Below are positions 34,601 to 45,100 of a stretch of DNA of 64,000 nt, one piece after another. Below the pieces are notes generated by a model. That model was not told the DNA's origin. It ran no database searches and saw only the letters and a program-made list of their open reading frames with translations. The position numbers and the translations under genes were made by a program. Source of the DNA: Henricia sp. BOLD:AAB3569 (Eukaryota > Echinodermata > Asteroidea > Spinulosida > Echinasteridae); assembly GCA_037783545.1 (NCBI GenBank), contig JBBELK010000105.1, forward strand, positions 930,001-994,000, written 5' to 3'. Numbering within the stretch: position 1 is the first letter of the stretch; each line of letters starts with the position of its first letter.

Positions 34601-37600
34601 ACTGGACCCAACTCGCAATTCAACAACCCAGGATATTAATTGTACTAAAATGTCTTGGTGAAGGACACCTAGCCCTTTCTTAGACTAAACCCTTCCCACA
34701 TTCTATCTAGGACGTATAGTGAAATGTCTTGCCTATTTTTCTTTTGTATTTTTTTCTAGATTTGCTTAATTCACTCCTGTCGCACCCTCAAGTACACCCG
34801 AGCATTTCTACTTGTCGTCTTCATGGCAACATTAGCCGTCGTTATATCATGTGTTGTGTTTCCTTACTCCGGTGATCCTTCAAATCCAGCGCCTAAGAGG
34901 CTTCTTTTTGAAGTAAGAATCGTATTGATGTGTCTTATGTGTGTTTAGCTGCGATACTGTCTTGTTCTTAGCAGTGTAATGATTTGGTTGTGAATAAGGG
35001 GAATATAGTTTAGAAAATGTTTCCCTAAAGCCTAGCGTACATCGACATTGCAACTGGAAGCAACTCAACTGTGTAGCGCGCACATCGACAGAAACTGATT
35101 GGTTCGGCAACTGGGAGCATCCAGCTATATCTACATTTCCAGAGCGCGCACATCGACACAGCAACTCGGTAAAGCGCAGAGTGCATTGCCCTTGCAACTG
35201 GAAGCAACTGTGCTTGCAGTTGCTGTCGATGTGCGCGCACGTGATCAGATGCACGCGAGCAACTGACAGCAACTAGTTGCAAGTACGCGTACATCGACGC
35301 AACTGACCGCAACTGGGTACAACTAGTTGCCAGAAAGTAGAACATGAGCAACTCGCGGCAACTGGGATTTTTTTTCAGTTGCCGGTAGTTGCAAGTGCGC
35401 GTACATCGACCTTTTTGAGCAACTGATCAGCTGCTCCCAGTTGCTCCCAGTTGCCGGAAACACCAGTTGCCACTAGTTGCTTCCAGTTGCAAGGTCGATG
35501 TACGCTAGGCTTAAAATGCTGACGTTTTTCAGTATTGCATGGGGCAACTTCGATTGTCCACAAGTTAACTATAGTTTGTACTATTTCCAACCGAATGCAG
35601 TCTAGTCAACGATGGTTAGTCTTGTCTGGTCGACCATTTGGAATCAGTCCACAGGGCACGATCACTCTGGTCACTGGTACCCATCGGGTAATGAGTTGAT
35701 GCAGCATTTTGCACGGGACCAGTTGACTAACAAAAGTTGATCGTACTTGAAAGTTAATGAACATGTGTGTTGCCAGAATGACGTTTGACCAGTGGTCAAC
35801 TCTAGTCGTGAATGGAACTTGCTCATATGCAACTTGACAAAGAGACGGCACCTCTAGTAAAATTAATTCATTTTTAAATGTGTTTGACAAGTTATTACTT
35901 AATCTGATTACGTGGAATTAATCTTATGTTTGTGTTTTTCTTGTTACTAGCACATATCCAGGACTAATCACGATCAATCTGGTGCCGTAGTGGACCACGA
36001 TACTTACCTTTCCATTACGCCATTAGACTACCTGGGAATCCGACATCTAGAGTCCCACATCCCAGCTCTTGAAACCGCTACCTTGGCTGAATGCAGGAAG
36101 GATATGCCGTACTGCGGACATCCGTCCTATCTACATTTCTTGCATGTCTTCAGGTAAATGCACAGGGTTTGAAAGAGAACTAAACTTTGAATGAGGTAAA
36201 AATCATGTGGTCCTATCGGGATTATAACCAGGGACCTCTGATTCACCGGGTAGATGCTTCACCAGCTGAGCTATGAGGCACAATGCAGTGGCATACTCCC
36301 TTGTGTTTTGAAAGATCGTACAGTCTAACTTCAAAAACTCTGGATGCTAGGATAGGGCGACAATTTGTGTGTAAAAAAGCTATATTAGGGCGACATTTTG
36401 GTGTCGCCCAAATATTTTTGAGATTAAAAATCATTTTTGTAGGTCAAAAACCATTTTGTTTAGGTCAAAAACCATTTTTATTAGGACTAGAACCAATTCT
36501 CTTAGGTCTGGAACCATTTTTGGAAGCTTTGGGTAAAAAAATAAGGTGTCATTTTAAGTGATTCTTGCCGAAATTTAGGTGGTCCCCGGGGAAAGGCTTC
36601 CCGAAATGTCGCCCTATTGCGGCATCCAGAGTTCTTACAATTACAGTCTAACTTTAATACATTTCCTTATAACAAAGAACATTTTTACATGTAAGTCCAA
36701 ATTCCTGCTCTTCATTGTTTTCATTCCTGATAATACAAGGTTCCTGTTATAACAAGGTAATCTTTAAAGTCCCAAGGGCCTCTTGATAACCAGATTTAAT
36801 GGTATAACTTTTATTTTCATAGTTTTGCAGACATGAAAACTACCAACACAAACTGGCCAAATGCAGTGTTCACCCACTATAATATATGGTGACAGGGTAC
36901 CGAACATGATTGCACATGTGAATGTACGCGCATTTCAGTATTAAACTGAGTGATTTTTCGTAGCATGACAGTGACTTTTTAAGCATGGCGGTGAAGTTTT
37001 AAGCATGGCGGCATTTTTTAAAAATCTTATGCCGGGATTTCCAATTTTTCAAATTAAGCGTGGCAGGCCGCCATGCTATTTTATGCACTTGGAGAACACT
37101 GCAAATGGGATTTTAACCCAGACCACAGCTGTGGAAGTCAAGGAATTGACCAACTTCATCCTCTTTTCGCATCTATGGGCGTGTTGATTCTTCTTACATC
37201 TTTATCTTTATCAGGAATCAATGGTTACTCCCAGCTAAGGAGCCTCCAATTGAAGTCCAGACGACGTTTAAACTCAACTCAAGGATAAAGAAGTCAGATC
37301 ATCACAATTTAACGTTCACTGTCTCAGGTGAGGGCCATGATCTAGTGTTTGGAACTTTAGATGCCGACTTCTTACCTTCAATTTTAACATCTCGGCTAAT
37401 TTTAAGCTTCAGATTTTACCTGTTATTTTTTATGGAAAAGCCTAATTCATTGAATTAAGCACAATTCAAAATAAAATGTAGGATGTTGATGATGTATTTT
37501 GATGTCTGTCTAGTATGCAGGAGGTCATGAGTTCGAGTCCCACCTGAGCACGCTATGAAGTTTTTTTCATAGTGTCTCGGGACAGTGCTAATCAAGTTAC

Positions 37601-38727
37601 GTCGGGTAGGGCAAAACAATCCCTACTTGATGTTGTAGTAGTTGTATCTTGTTATGTTTGTGTTTGTATTCGATTGTGAAATTATTGTTTTCATTGTACC
37701 AATTTTGCAAGGCCAAATGTTAACTATTTGGACACACCCTGGGTATCTGAACTGTACTTTCTCCTTTTGGCAGGCCCGAGTCACATCAACTTGTTCATAA
37801 CTCTAAGGGATGGAGTTGAATTGGCCAAGTGGTCACTGAGTAAAGAGCTTCCTCTCAAGACATTAGACGGCCATGGGGGTTGGGTTTACTTCGTCTGCTA
37901 TGGGGGAGGAGAGCCAGAAGACTGGTGGAAATTCTGGATGGATCTTAAGGTATGGGCGTGGCTGTAATTGACCTTCATCATGCCATCACCATATTTTTGT
38001 CTTGTTCCCTATAAATGCCCGGTGGGTACAATCGGTGCATCTGCGTGACTGTGTAATAGACGCGTGCAATCTCCCGTTGTTGTTAGTGAAAGAACCATTT
38101 GCACGTTTTCTTGATCACGGCACGCATGTGTCATAGCGATGCACATGCAACAATTCCAACACAAGGCCAAAATATTTTTCAAGCTCAGGCTTCAATTTGG
38201 TAATACAGTGGAAGAAGGCCGCACCAAGATAAAGGTTTGTGTTAACTGAGCAAGGTATTGTTGCATTCTGAGAGGCTTGTGTAGCCTATGTGCAATAGGC
38301 CCTTTGTATGGGCGGCCATGACAGAGGCCAATCACATTGTCACCATGCATCATGCACAAGTAGGCACTTTGTGGATCTATTGTCTCATCATTTAAATATG
38401 AAAACTCCCGTCATAGCTCAAAGGGACTATACTGGTCTAGGTAAGTGTGTGTAGACAGCATTTGAAAGAAATAGTTTTCCAGTGATTTCCAAATCAAATT
38501 ATGCCAAAGTTGTTGTACAACTTTTCAGATCCCCGGATATTATTCTTTATTTCTTGTAGGTTCCTGAGAGTTTCCAAGACTCTGATCCTGTGATTGATAT
38601 TGGAGTGGCCGGACTGCACTATACTGACTTTGAGTTAAGCCAAGAACTGAAGTCTGTGCTTAGCCAAGAACCTGACTGGGTCTATTCCATCCCGTTCCTT
38701 GCGGTATACGACTCGTGGACATTCTAA
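19650..38727 (+). CDS. ERMP1: ERMP1-like ER metallopeptidase (M28 family), complete
   Basis: Coding exons: 19650-20241, 23102-23335, 25114-25260, 27951-28043, 29592-29795, 30341-30573, 32835-33024, 33590-33783, 34760-34912, 35951-36153, 37215-37327, 37774-37949, 38560-38727. They give 899 aa, against about 904 in vertebrate ERMP1 (Felix-ina). The protein is a multipass ER zinc peptidase of family M28. Seen: N-terminal membrane helix at about 45-62; peptidase domain with predicted zinc ligands H189 (NGHFDT), D201 (GASDDA), E236 (GAEEN, with E235 as general base), E262 (NLEAAG) and H338 (YHTKYD); then several membrane helices from about residue 385 to 665; then a lumenal C-terminal domain ending YDSWTF. 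All metal-binding residues are present, so it should be active. An in-frame ATG at 19512 would add 46 residues; the later one was preferred because it gives the usual short cytosolic N-terminus. This choice is uncertain. Confidence 0.93.
20548..20659. mobile_element. TTAA-flanked MITE (piggyBac-type), copy 1
   Basis: Starts and ends at TTAA. Inverted ends begin AGGCACAGGCTCGTCAGCAA, and an inner hairpin uses TACGCAGCTCCATGC and its complement. A TTAA target duplication is the hallmark of piggyBac-type transposons; the assignment is inference from that. A second copy is at 51286-51425. Confidence 0.85.
20738..20950 (+). mobile_element. tRNA(Ser/Leu)-derived SINE family B, copy 1
   Basis: The head resembles a class II tRNA: GGTACCTTGGCCGAGTGG as A box, GTTGCGGGTTGGAACCC as B box, and a long variable arm. 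The downstream motif TGTGCCCTTGAGCAAGGCAC is shared with the copies at 33113-33315, 41655-42035, 54355-54500 and 58095-58400. Confidence 0.8.
21953..22110. mobile_element. TA-flanked MITE family D, copy 2
   Basis: Inverted ends TATAGACCGTATTAAATA and TATTTGATACGGTCTATA, with the shared inner segment TTCTTTGTTCCTTGAGGACA and GTTGCACATATTGTGCTT. In ERMP1 intron 1. Confidence 0.82.
22895..22983 (+). pseudogene. Truncated tandem duplicate of ERMP1 coding exon 2
   Basis: After an intact-looking acceptor (cttcaag) the sequence repeats the start of exon 23102-23335, including GTGCCAGTGACGATG, which encodes the zinc-bridging Asp of GASDD. Similarity stops near 22983 after GGCACAGCATCATTTT. Relative to the real exon it has lost 4 bases in the CCACGCCCCC stretch, which breaks the frame, and there is no matching donor. 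The upstream intron sequence (TGTTTACAC...CTCC) is also duplicated. It cannot replace the real exon, as it lacks the GAEEN motif. Confidence 0.85.
25485..25790 (+). mobile_element. tRNA-derived SINE family A, copy with an internal insertion
   Basis: Head GGGAAAACCTGAGAAAGTAT, then a tRNA-like part (25515-25584) with A box TAGCTCAGCTGGTAGAGC and B box GGTTCAAATCC, then the tail TTTTTCTCTCATCCC. The tail GTTTGGTTGTTTCATTTCAATGA resumes at about 25731 after an insert of about 110 bp. That insert has ends GGGCCGATTTCA and TGAAATCCATCCC, so the younger element landed in the SINE tail. Other copies: 30934-31050, 36200-36302 (-), 46622-46770 (-), 47089-47188 (-), 49238-49380, 49430-49575, 50238-50360, 58853-58985. 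Confidence 0.8.
26215..26378. mobile_element. pogo/Tigger-like MITE, copy 1
   Basis: Ends TACAGTAAACTCGTGTTATA and TATAATGAGTTTACTGTA are inverted copies with TA at the edges. The CAGT...CTCG..TATAA style of end is typical of pogo/Tigger elements. Copies at 40036-40190 and about 50902-51029. Confidence 0.75.
28138..28272. mobile_element. TA-flanked MITE family E, degraded copy
   Basis: Contains GCATGGGCGGCCATGACAGG, GTAGGCACTTTGTGGATCTA and ATCATTTAAATATGAAAACC, shared with the copies at 38296-38430, 40785-40932 and 55470-55616. The right end is degraded. In ERMP1 intron 4. Confidence 0.7.
30639..30932. mobile_element. TA-flanked element with TATAGACCTTTATCACAGTG ends
   Basis: The left end TATAGACCTTTATCACAGTG is an inverted copy of the right end CACTGTGATAAAGGTCTATA, 20 bp and perfect. 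About 290 bp long, non-coding, in ERMP1 intron 6. A SINE family A copy abuts its right edge. Confidence 0.85.
30934..31050 (+). mobile_element. SINE family A copy
   Basis: Contains CCTCATAGGTCATCTCATAA as a diverged A box, GGTTCGAATCCTGATGAAG as B box, and the tail ATATGATTTTTCTCTCATTT followed by GTTTGGTTG. It starts at the right edge of the 30639-30932 element. Confidence 0.7.
31185..31328. mobile_element. TA-flanked MITE family D, copy 3
   Basis: Perfect outer ends TATAGACC and GGTCTATA. The left arm contains GCCGCCATCTTGTGG, an exact match to the YY1 consensus on the opposite strand (AAGATGGCGGC). The right arm carries CAAGATGGCAGC. Confidence 0.85.
33113..33315 (+). mobile_element. tRNA(Ser/Leu)-derived SINE family B with (AAAT)n tail
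   Basis: The tRNA-like head has TATGGCCGAGCGGTCTAGTG as A box and GGTTCGATTCC as B box. It is followed by CTGTGCCCTTGAGCAAGGCA and a 3' tail of six AAAT units (about 33291-33313), typical of a retroposed SINE. In ERMP1 intron 7. Confidence 0.85.
35026..35514. mobile_element. GCAACT-rich foldback element, copy 1
   Basis: Outer inverted ends AAGCCTAGCGTACATCGAC and GTCGATGTACGCTAGGCTT. The interior is built of many short direct and inverted variants of GCAACTGGAAGCAACT and AGTTGC, some followed by GTACATCGAC. The whole can fold on itself. A second copy is at 41011-41412. In ERMP1 intron 9. Confidence 0.85.
36200..36302 (-). mobile_element. SINE family A copy, minus strand
   Basis: The reverse complement shows TGCCTCATAGCTCAGCTGGT as A box and the GAGGTC stretch before a diverged B box, then a tail ending ATGATTTTTACCTC. 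In ERMP1 intron 10, next to the 36336-36633 element. Confidence 0.75.
36336..36633. mobile_element. Inverted-repeat element with internal 23-bp repeats
   Basis: Ends AACTCTGGATGC..ATAGGGCGACA and TGTCGCCCTATTGCGGCATCC..AGTT are inverted copies of about 28 bp. Inside, a unit of about 23 bp (TTAGGTCAAAAACCATTTT and variants) repeats four times; its open frame is a by-product. In ERMP1 intron 10. Confidence 0.75.
38296..38430. mobile_element. TA-flanked MITE family E, degraded copy
   Basis: Shares GGGCGGCCATGACAGAGGCC, ATGCACAAGTAGGCACTTTG and CATTTAAATATGAAAACTCC with the better copies of the family. In the last ERMP1 intron. Confidence 0.7.
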
Positions 38728-38940
38728 GTGAGATCTTAAGTAGCTTTCATTTTTAGTTTTTTCCCCTCAGGAATTTACTAGAATTTGTGTCACAGCAAAG
38801 ATTTTGCACTGCAAATTTGCAGAAACTTGAACTAGTTTCATCTCGCAAAAATGTTCACGTCAAATTTACGTAGTGTCCGATTTGACATCCGATCAGGTTT
38901 GCTTTCCCGTGAACTGGGCTTTACAAAACAACATGTTTTG

Positions 38941-39165
38941 ATTAGTGTATTGACTACTCTCACAGACGCCATCTTCATAGGAAAAATGCTACTGCGTATT
39001 AAACGCCATCAAGTACGCGCATGCACACCCTGGAAAATGTTCCAAACACGCGCTTGTGTTGCTCGAAATTTGGCGCAAGCGATGCGTGTCACAAAAAAAA
39101 TACGCTAAAAATCCTGATGCACGTGACAATTTGTAGGAAGTGCATCATTTGAGCGTGATCAATAC
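38941..39165. repeat. Dispersed repeat, copy 1 of 2
   Basis: Shares CTCTCACAGACGCCATCTT, GGAAAAATGCTACTGCGTAT, GTTGCTCGAAATTTG and GACAATTTGTAGGAAGTGC in the same order with 54516-54728. Non-coding; class unknown. A small deletion distinguishes the two copies. Confidence 0.75.
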
Positions 39166-39401
39166 ACAATGTTTTCCAAGCCCAAGGTGCCAGTCAAAAT
39201 GTCTGGAAAGGCTAAGTCGAAAAAAGCCCAGCACAGCCTGGCTTAATGCCTTGGTATTGTGTGCACTCAATATCTAAACAGTTCATTATTTGTGAGGTGT
39301 ATCGCTAAATATCAAAATATCTTCCTGAGATAAATCAGTATTAACAAGCATAAAGAAAATGTTGTGCTAAGTGTATATTCATGAATAAATGTTATGCAAA
39401 T

Positions 39402-39645
39402 TATTATTAGAATCATTCACGATACCACGTTTGTATGCGTCTATTGGCACACGCCTGTACGCGCGTACACGCTAACACCCAAACATTCCTGGATGTTGCA
39501 CATGGCCGAAAGCAATCTATTAATATTATTAGAATCATTCACGATACCACGTTTGTATGCGTCTATTGGCACGCGCCTGTACACTCGTACATGCTGACAC
39601 CCAAACATTCCTGGATGTTGCACATGGCCGAAAGCAATATATTAG
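39402..39645. repeat. Tandem duplication, two units of 122 bp
   Basis: The segment beginning ATTATTAGAATCATTCACGA and ending GGCCGAAAGCAAT occurs twice head to tail with a period of 122 bp and only a few substitutions. It is a recent local duplication in the intergenic region after ERMP1. Confidence 0.9.
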
Positions 39646-40035
39646 TGTTATGGCATTTGCATGTTAATTTATGTAGAATTCTCCACAGTCTTGCCAGTGT
39701 TTACTCCCAAAGAGTAGTGAGAATAAGCCAAACTTAAATGCTAAAATAGTACTGCTACACAATCAACTCTGAAAGTGCTTGTATATCAATTTCAAAGACT
39801 CTGGTTCTAATCCCCTTTATGTCAACTTGTTTTTCCTCAGAGTTGACGATGAATTTTGAAATCTCTTGCATTAAATACTTTGGTATTTGACATTTTGATA
39901 TTTTTAGACTTAATATACACTATTAAGAAGTAAATAGTAATTTTTAACACTAAAGGTTTAATGAAGGTTTTTTCGCAATATTTTTATCATTTTCCGTGCA
40001 AATATCTGGGCATTATAAGTTACCATTTTTTGAAT

Positions 40036-40190
40036 TACAGTAAACTCTCGTTATAATGCCCACTGATATAAAGCTTTTTCAAGTCCCGGCTGTTGTTTGC
40101 ATTGTGTATACATTGGTTATAGCGCTCTTTGCATATAAACCTCGCGTTAGTTCGGTCCATTGAAGAGCGCTATAATGAGAGTTTACTGTA
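40036..40190. mobile_element. pogo/Tigger-like MITE, copy 2
   Basis: Ends TACAGTAAACTCTCGTTATA and TATAATGAGAGTTTACTGTA are perfect 20-bp inverted repeats. This is the best copy of the family in the window. Confidence 0.85.
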
Positions 40191-40439
40191 TACATAGAGC
40201 AATGTACAAGGTTGGATTGTTTTATTGATAACAATAATACAGATTTATAAAGCGCACATTCTAATAGAAAGAATTACTCATGGCACTGGAAAGAAACTAA
40301 AACGGAGAAGGCACTAGTCAGGGTATGCTCGTTTTAATCTGTTACATTTTTCCATTTGACAAAATTCGCTGTCTACATGTTGTTACTTGCGACTTTAATG
40401 AAAAAATAATTATTTTTTGGGACTGCCGGGGTAGTAAAT

Positions 40440-40580
40440 TTGACACGAGTTTGGGATGTGAAAAGCAACTTGGCTCCACCGGGATTTGAACTGTAGACCT
40501 TTTGCTTAATGCCCTACAATTGAGCTATGCAACCGAATGGTGGTCTCGAATCACGGCAGTGCTTTTGTTTCTCACTCTTG
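40440..40580 (-). mobile_element. tRNA-core element family C, degraded copy
   Basis: The minus strand holds the same tRNA-like core (AGCTCAATTGTAGGGC as A box, TTCAAATCCCGG as B box) flanked by GGTGGTCTCGAATCACGG, as in the copy at 5120-5440. The anticodon arm is largely deleted. Confidence 0.7.
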
Positions 40581-40784
40581 GACATTTGTGTCGACTTTAA
40601 TGAATGTTTGAAGATGGTTAACAGTAATGTACATTGTTGAATGCTGAATCGGGCTGAATTGTATGCAATTAATTTATTCCTGAATTTTTTATTCATAAAA
40701 GATGAATGTATCAATGTGATAAAGTAGATAGTTACCCTGTTTTTACCCTGGAATGCAATTTAAGGCGAGTTTAGCAATTACATG

Positions 40785-40932
40785 TATAGACCCTTTGCTT
40801 GGGCGGCCATGATGGGGGCAGTCGCATTGTCACTGCGTCATGCATGAGTTGGCACGTTGTGGATCTAATGTCACATCATTTAGATGAATAAAACCTGCCC
40901 CCTGTCATGGCCTCCGATGCAAAGGGTCTATT
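40785..40932. mobile_element. TA-flanked MITE family E, good copy
   Basis: Ends TATAGACCCTTTGCTTGGGC and GATGCAAAGGGTCTATTG are inverted copies. The next arm blocks GGCCATGATGGGGGCAG and CTGCCCCCTGTCATGGCC also pair. Non-coding. Confidence 0.85.
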
Positions 40933-41010
40933 GTTCGACTTATCTGTTTTTATGGCATAGTATAGTTTACATACTGAAGGAATTGCATGTTTTTTTTGTA
41001 GTTTCTGGAC

Positions 41011-41412
41011 TAAAGCCTAGCGTACATCGACGTCGCAACTGGCCAGCTGGAAGCAACTCAACTGATCAGTTGCTGTCGATATGTGCGTAGTGCGCACATC
41101 GACACGGCAACTTGGTAAAGCGCAGAGTACATTGACCGTGCAACTGGAAGCAACTGTTGCTTGCAGTTGCTGTCGATGTGCACGCATGTGATCAGATGCA
41201 CGCGTGCAACTGATGGCAACTAGTTGCAAGTAGGCGTACATCGACGCAAATGGGTACAACTAGTTGCCAGAAAGTAGAACATGAGCAACTCCCTGCAACT
41301 GGGATTTTTCCAGTTTCCAGTAGTTGCAAGTGCGCGTACATTGACCTTTTTGAGCAACTGACCAGTTGCCACTAGTTGCTTCCAGTTGCAATGTCGATGT
41401 ACGCTAAGCTTA
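41011..41412. mobile_element. GCAACT-rich foldback element, copy 2
   Basis: Outer ends TAAAGCCTAGCGTACATCGA and GTCGATGTACGCTAAGCTTA. The interior, like copy 1 at 35026-35514, consists of GCAACTGGAAGCAACT and AGTTGC variants. It is about 90 bp shorter than copy 1, consistent with loss of internal units. Confidence 0.85.
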
Positions 41413-41654
41413 AGCTCAACAACTACATAAGGTATAAATTTGTTAATGGTTATGTGCAACAATGAACAAATGTTCTAGTTAGTTGTTAATTTGTGATCAT
41501 GTTTGTATTTTCATGCCTATTCTATGCATATGTGGTAACGCCATCTGTTGAAAATATTAAATCTTTATGAAGCAATTAAGTTTCTGTTTACCCAATTGTC
41601 AGTTCTAAGGTCCAAGCATACATGTAATGGTTTTGTTTTCGGTAGTTAAATGTA

Positions 41655-41656
41655 AC

Positions 41657-41687
<31 letters not shown>

Positions 41688-42035
41688 TCTTTCTGGTATT
41701 CATACCAAGGATTCCTCAATAGTGCTCATTGCACTGTCACTCGTAAGCGTGAGGAAACCCATGAAGAATTCGAATTAGAAATGGCCAGAGACACCGGGGA
41801 ATCCCCTTGCTCTTCACGAAAGAATGCTCTGGGATCTTTAGAGTGCGTTACCATTACATAACACACTGGACCAACGGCTTTACATACCTTCTGAAGGATG
41901 GAGCAAGTGTGGTTGAGTGCCTTGCCCAAGGGCACAGGTACCGCAGCCGGATTCGAACCCGCAACCCCAAGTTTTCACCCATGATTGCGAGTCAATGGCC
42001 CTAACCACTCGGCCACGGTACCCCACAATGCTCCC
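41655..42035 (-). mobile_element. Full-length SINE family B copy, minus strand
   Basis: Read on the minus strand: class II tRNA-like head (ACCGTGGCCGAGTGGTTAGG as A box, GGGTTCGAATCCGG as B box), the CTGTGCCCTTGGGCAAGGCA block, a 250-bp body, and a (TAA)n tail at about 41657-41687. About 380 bp, the longest copy here. The copy at 58095-58400 shares the body and tail. Confidence 0.88.
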
Positions 42036-42188
42036 TATTCAAACTGTATGGAAAAACGACTTGTTATAACGGGTTTGGGAGACCATAAGATGTACGTTAG
42101 ACAGATTTTAACCCTAACTCCCTAGGGTGTGTGTAAAATTGTTTTGATTTTGGAGGATTGAGGAGTGTTGGGGTTAATGGAAACCAAT

Positions 42189-45100
42189 TTAGGGCAACCA
42201 ATCTTCAGACTGCATGGCATTCCACAGTGTGCTACTCATCTTGGTATTCTGGTCCTCATTTTTGGATAATCTTTTCACTGAGCTGATAGTGTTTTTAACA
42301 GTCTTAGCCTTGAGTTCACAATTGGATCTGGGTGCAGCTTTCTGATTTTTGTTCCTTGAAGATTCCTTCATCCTTGGGCCTATACCTTGCAGCGTCGCTG
42401 CTGACCCTTCAGTCATTCCCAGCTCAGCTTGTGGTTTGGAGTCGTCATCGGAGTTGTCATCCAAGACGTTTTTCCAAGCTCTACAGCTCAACTTAATCCT
42501 TTTCTTGGGAGGTGGTCTTTTATTCTCCAGGAGGTATCGTTTGTTAGCCTGAAGATTTTGTCCCGTCACACACTGATCATTTCCAATCTCCTCCTTCTGT
42601 GGGTTATCAGGATATTCTCTCTTACAAGCGCCGTATTGCTTCAACAGGTCCACATCAGAAACGGATTGTTTGGAGTTGCCCTCAGGCAGGGTCAATCCAC
42701 CTATTTGTGTGTTCACATTTGATCTTTGAACTTTGCCCTTGGACATTGTTTCATAGGTAGCCGTTTGGGTAGTACGGACTGCAATTAGCTGAATGACGGG
42801 TTGATTTGGCTGGGCTTGTTTAGGAGATGCACACTTTGAAGCATTCTCAAGCCGCTTGCGAGCTCTTGCATCTGTTTTAAGGAAATAAAAAGGAACTGTC
42901 AATAACTGCATCTTTATAGATTCTTCACCTAGCAGCCATCTCAGGAGGAAATCACATTTTTTGCTGTGGGTCATGCATGAGTAAATGCTTTGTGGATCTA
43001 TTGTCACAAAAACCTGTCCCTAAAAGGCTTTATGAAGTTGTCAACATTTTCACAGTTCTACAAAGCGTAACTTTCAAGACACCCCTCCCTCCCCTGAAAT
43101 ACTTACTGTGAAATGCCAACATTTTACAGTGCATGTAAAGTCCTACGCGGCCCTTGACTCCCCAGCCCCCCTTCCTACGCTCTGAAGACCCGTGAAAATG
43201 TTGATAACTTTGGACTTACAGAATTGACTTGCTTGAGACTCCTTGAGCATCGCTGGCCAGCCTATGGTAGTCCTGGATTTGGCTTTCTGCATTTGATTGA
43301 TGCTTGATGCAATCCACCTGTCGATCAAAGGCGTAGCCCAGCCAATAGCAACAGGTGGATGGAATGGGGAGGAGTCGGATGATAGACTGGCATCTCGCCT
43401 TACGAGGCCAAGTTTGGATTTCAGTGCATTAAGCCCAGATGACTGAAATCAAGAAAGATTGAAGAACAATGGAGGACAGTAACATTTAGTTTACTCATAA
43501 AGAGACCTAAGAAATTTAGACAATCTGTGACCAGTTTGGTGTGAGATTCATACGAGTGTCACCCCAACTATCTTTGGAATATACATAATTGGAATTTGGT
43601 TGCTAATATTTTCCAATCTGAATTTTATTCCTTTAATTTTTAATTGTACAGTGCTCAGCACAATTCTTGAGCTAATTCCAACCAAAATTCTTGGTTCCAA
43701 AAGTTATTCTGAAACGGTACTTGACAAAGTTCCTAACTTATTTGCACAACTTTCTGTCCAAGTATTTATTCAACCAATATCATTAAACCAGTTGAAGATT
43801 CTTTAAGTTTGAGAGCTTAAAAAAATTAATACACTTACACTAATGCTACAGCCAGAAAGGTCAAAGGCTTTGACTGAGGTAAAACTGATGAGATATCGAC
43901 TGGCTGACCTGTCACTGATGTTTCTATTACCTACAAGGGGGAGGGCAATCAGAAAAACGAAACAAAGTTTGTTTTTTATCCAACATTTAACAATTTTGTT
44001 AAAAAACAAAAATGAGCAAAGAAAACTAAGATGAAATGGGTTTGAAGTGTTATGGCTAAATTGCAGCTCAGCATACCACTGGCTTGGGGTTCAAATGCCA
44101 GTTTAGTCATTTTGTTCAATTTATTGTCAATTTCAAATAAATAAAATAATCTTGATTTGTCATCATTTATTCATCTTGGTAAAGTGCCTTGCTCATGGGC
44201 ACATGTTTTATGAGCAGTCCTGAACAAGAATGAAACACACGTTCTCACAAAGGAACTTGTGAGACTGCCAACTTTTTTCTTTACCAGCAAGATCCAAGAC
44301 CTGTAGATTCTTCAACCCTCTACCCATCACCCGTAGTGGTGCCGTCAACTTCTGTATGCCGGTATCAGACAGACCGTTGGCAGACAATCCAAGCCGCTTC
44401 AAACTGAGAAATAAAAATCACAAAACTGATTTCCATCAAGCATGATTGGTTTGTCAACTTTATAGTAATGAATCAGTCCTTTTATACCCAATGTCTGGGG
44501 TGGATTGCAAAGACATACAGAATAACTTTGTCTTGCTATAATAACTTCGTCTTGTGCCATAATTTGTATCTTGAGACACAGAACAATTAAGACACAACTT
44601 AAATTTAGTTATAACATATGCTGTGTCTTAAGACAGTTACATTGCATTCCAACCCTAGTCGTTATGGTAATTACAGCTTGGGTGAGTTTCCACAAAAGCA
44701 CAACTCTATTGTGGGTAAAAAAGCAGAGAGACTTTAATTTGCCCAGCTTTCCTTCCCACAATACAGTTCTGCTTTTGTGCAAACTCACCCAATGGGTAAC
44801 TGAAAATAGCTTGTACTTGTAGCCTGGCTCAAACCAATGGACTTGTTAGGACCTGCAGGGCCTTTAATATGATGGCCTTGACTTACAAGATGTGCTCCTA
44901 ACCTGTGGCAATTTGCAATCATCGGAATGATTTCATGATCGTCTCCAAGTCCACAATCCCCAACTTCCAGTTCGGTCAAACTTGGAACGACGGCAGCCAG
45001 CGAGTCCAAATGCTGATCCAGCACCAAATGATGTCCTCTTAGGTTTAAAGTCTCAAGGATGCGATTCCCGTAGGCATTGGTGAAAAGCTTGAGAGCTTGG

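Larger units (their letters stand above)
38728..42188. other. Intergenic: convergent 3' ends of ERMP1 and LRRC42
   Basis: ERMP1 (+) and LRRC42 (-) converge here, so both 3' UTRs lie in this stretch. A candidate ERMP1 poly(A) signal is AATAAA at 39384-39389. The rest is a patchwork of elements: a dispersed repeat (38941-39165), a tandem duplication (39402-39645), a pogo-like MITE (40036-40190), a tRNA-core element (40440-40580), MITE family E (40785-40932), a GCAACT foldback (41011-41412) and a SINE (41655-42035). No coding exon seen. Confidence 0.65.

Noticed and set aside
36283..36561. 92-codon open frame with a repeated GQKPF/GLEPF motif
   Set aside because: The repeats come from the 23-bp units of a transposon-like element, and the frame starts in a SINE.
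42349..42722. Two plus-strand open frames
   Set aside because: They are antisense to the last LRRC42 coding exon.
44891..44896. Strong GTAAGT-type donor for LRRC42 exon 1 (at about 44886)
   Set aside because: Using it puts the next exon out of frame; the weaker GTTAGG at 44902 restores the leucine-rich repeat.
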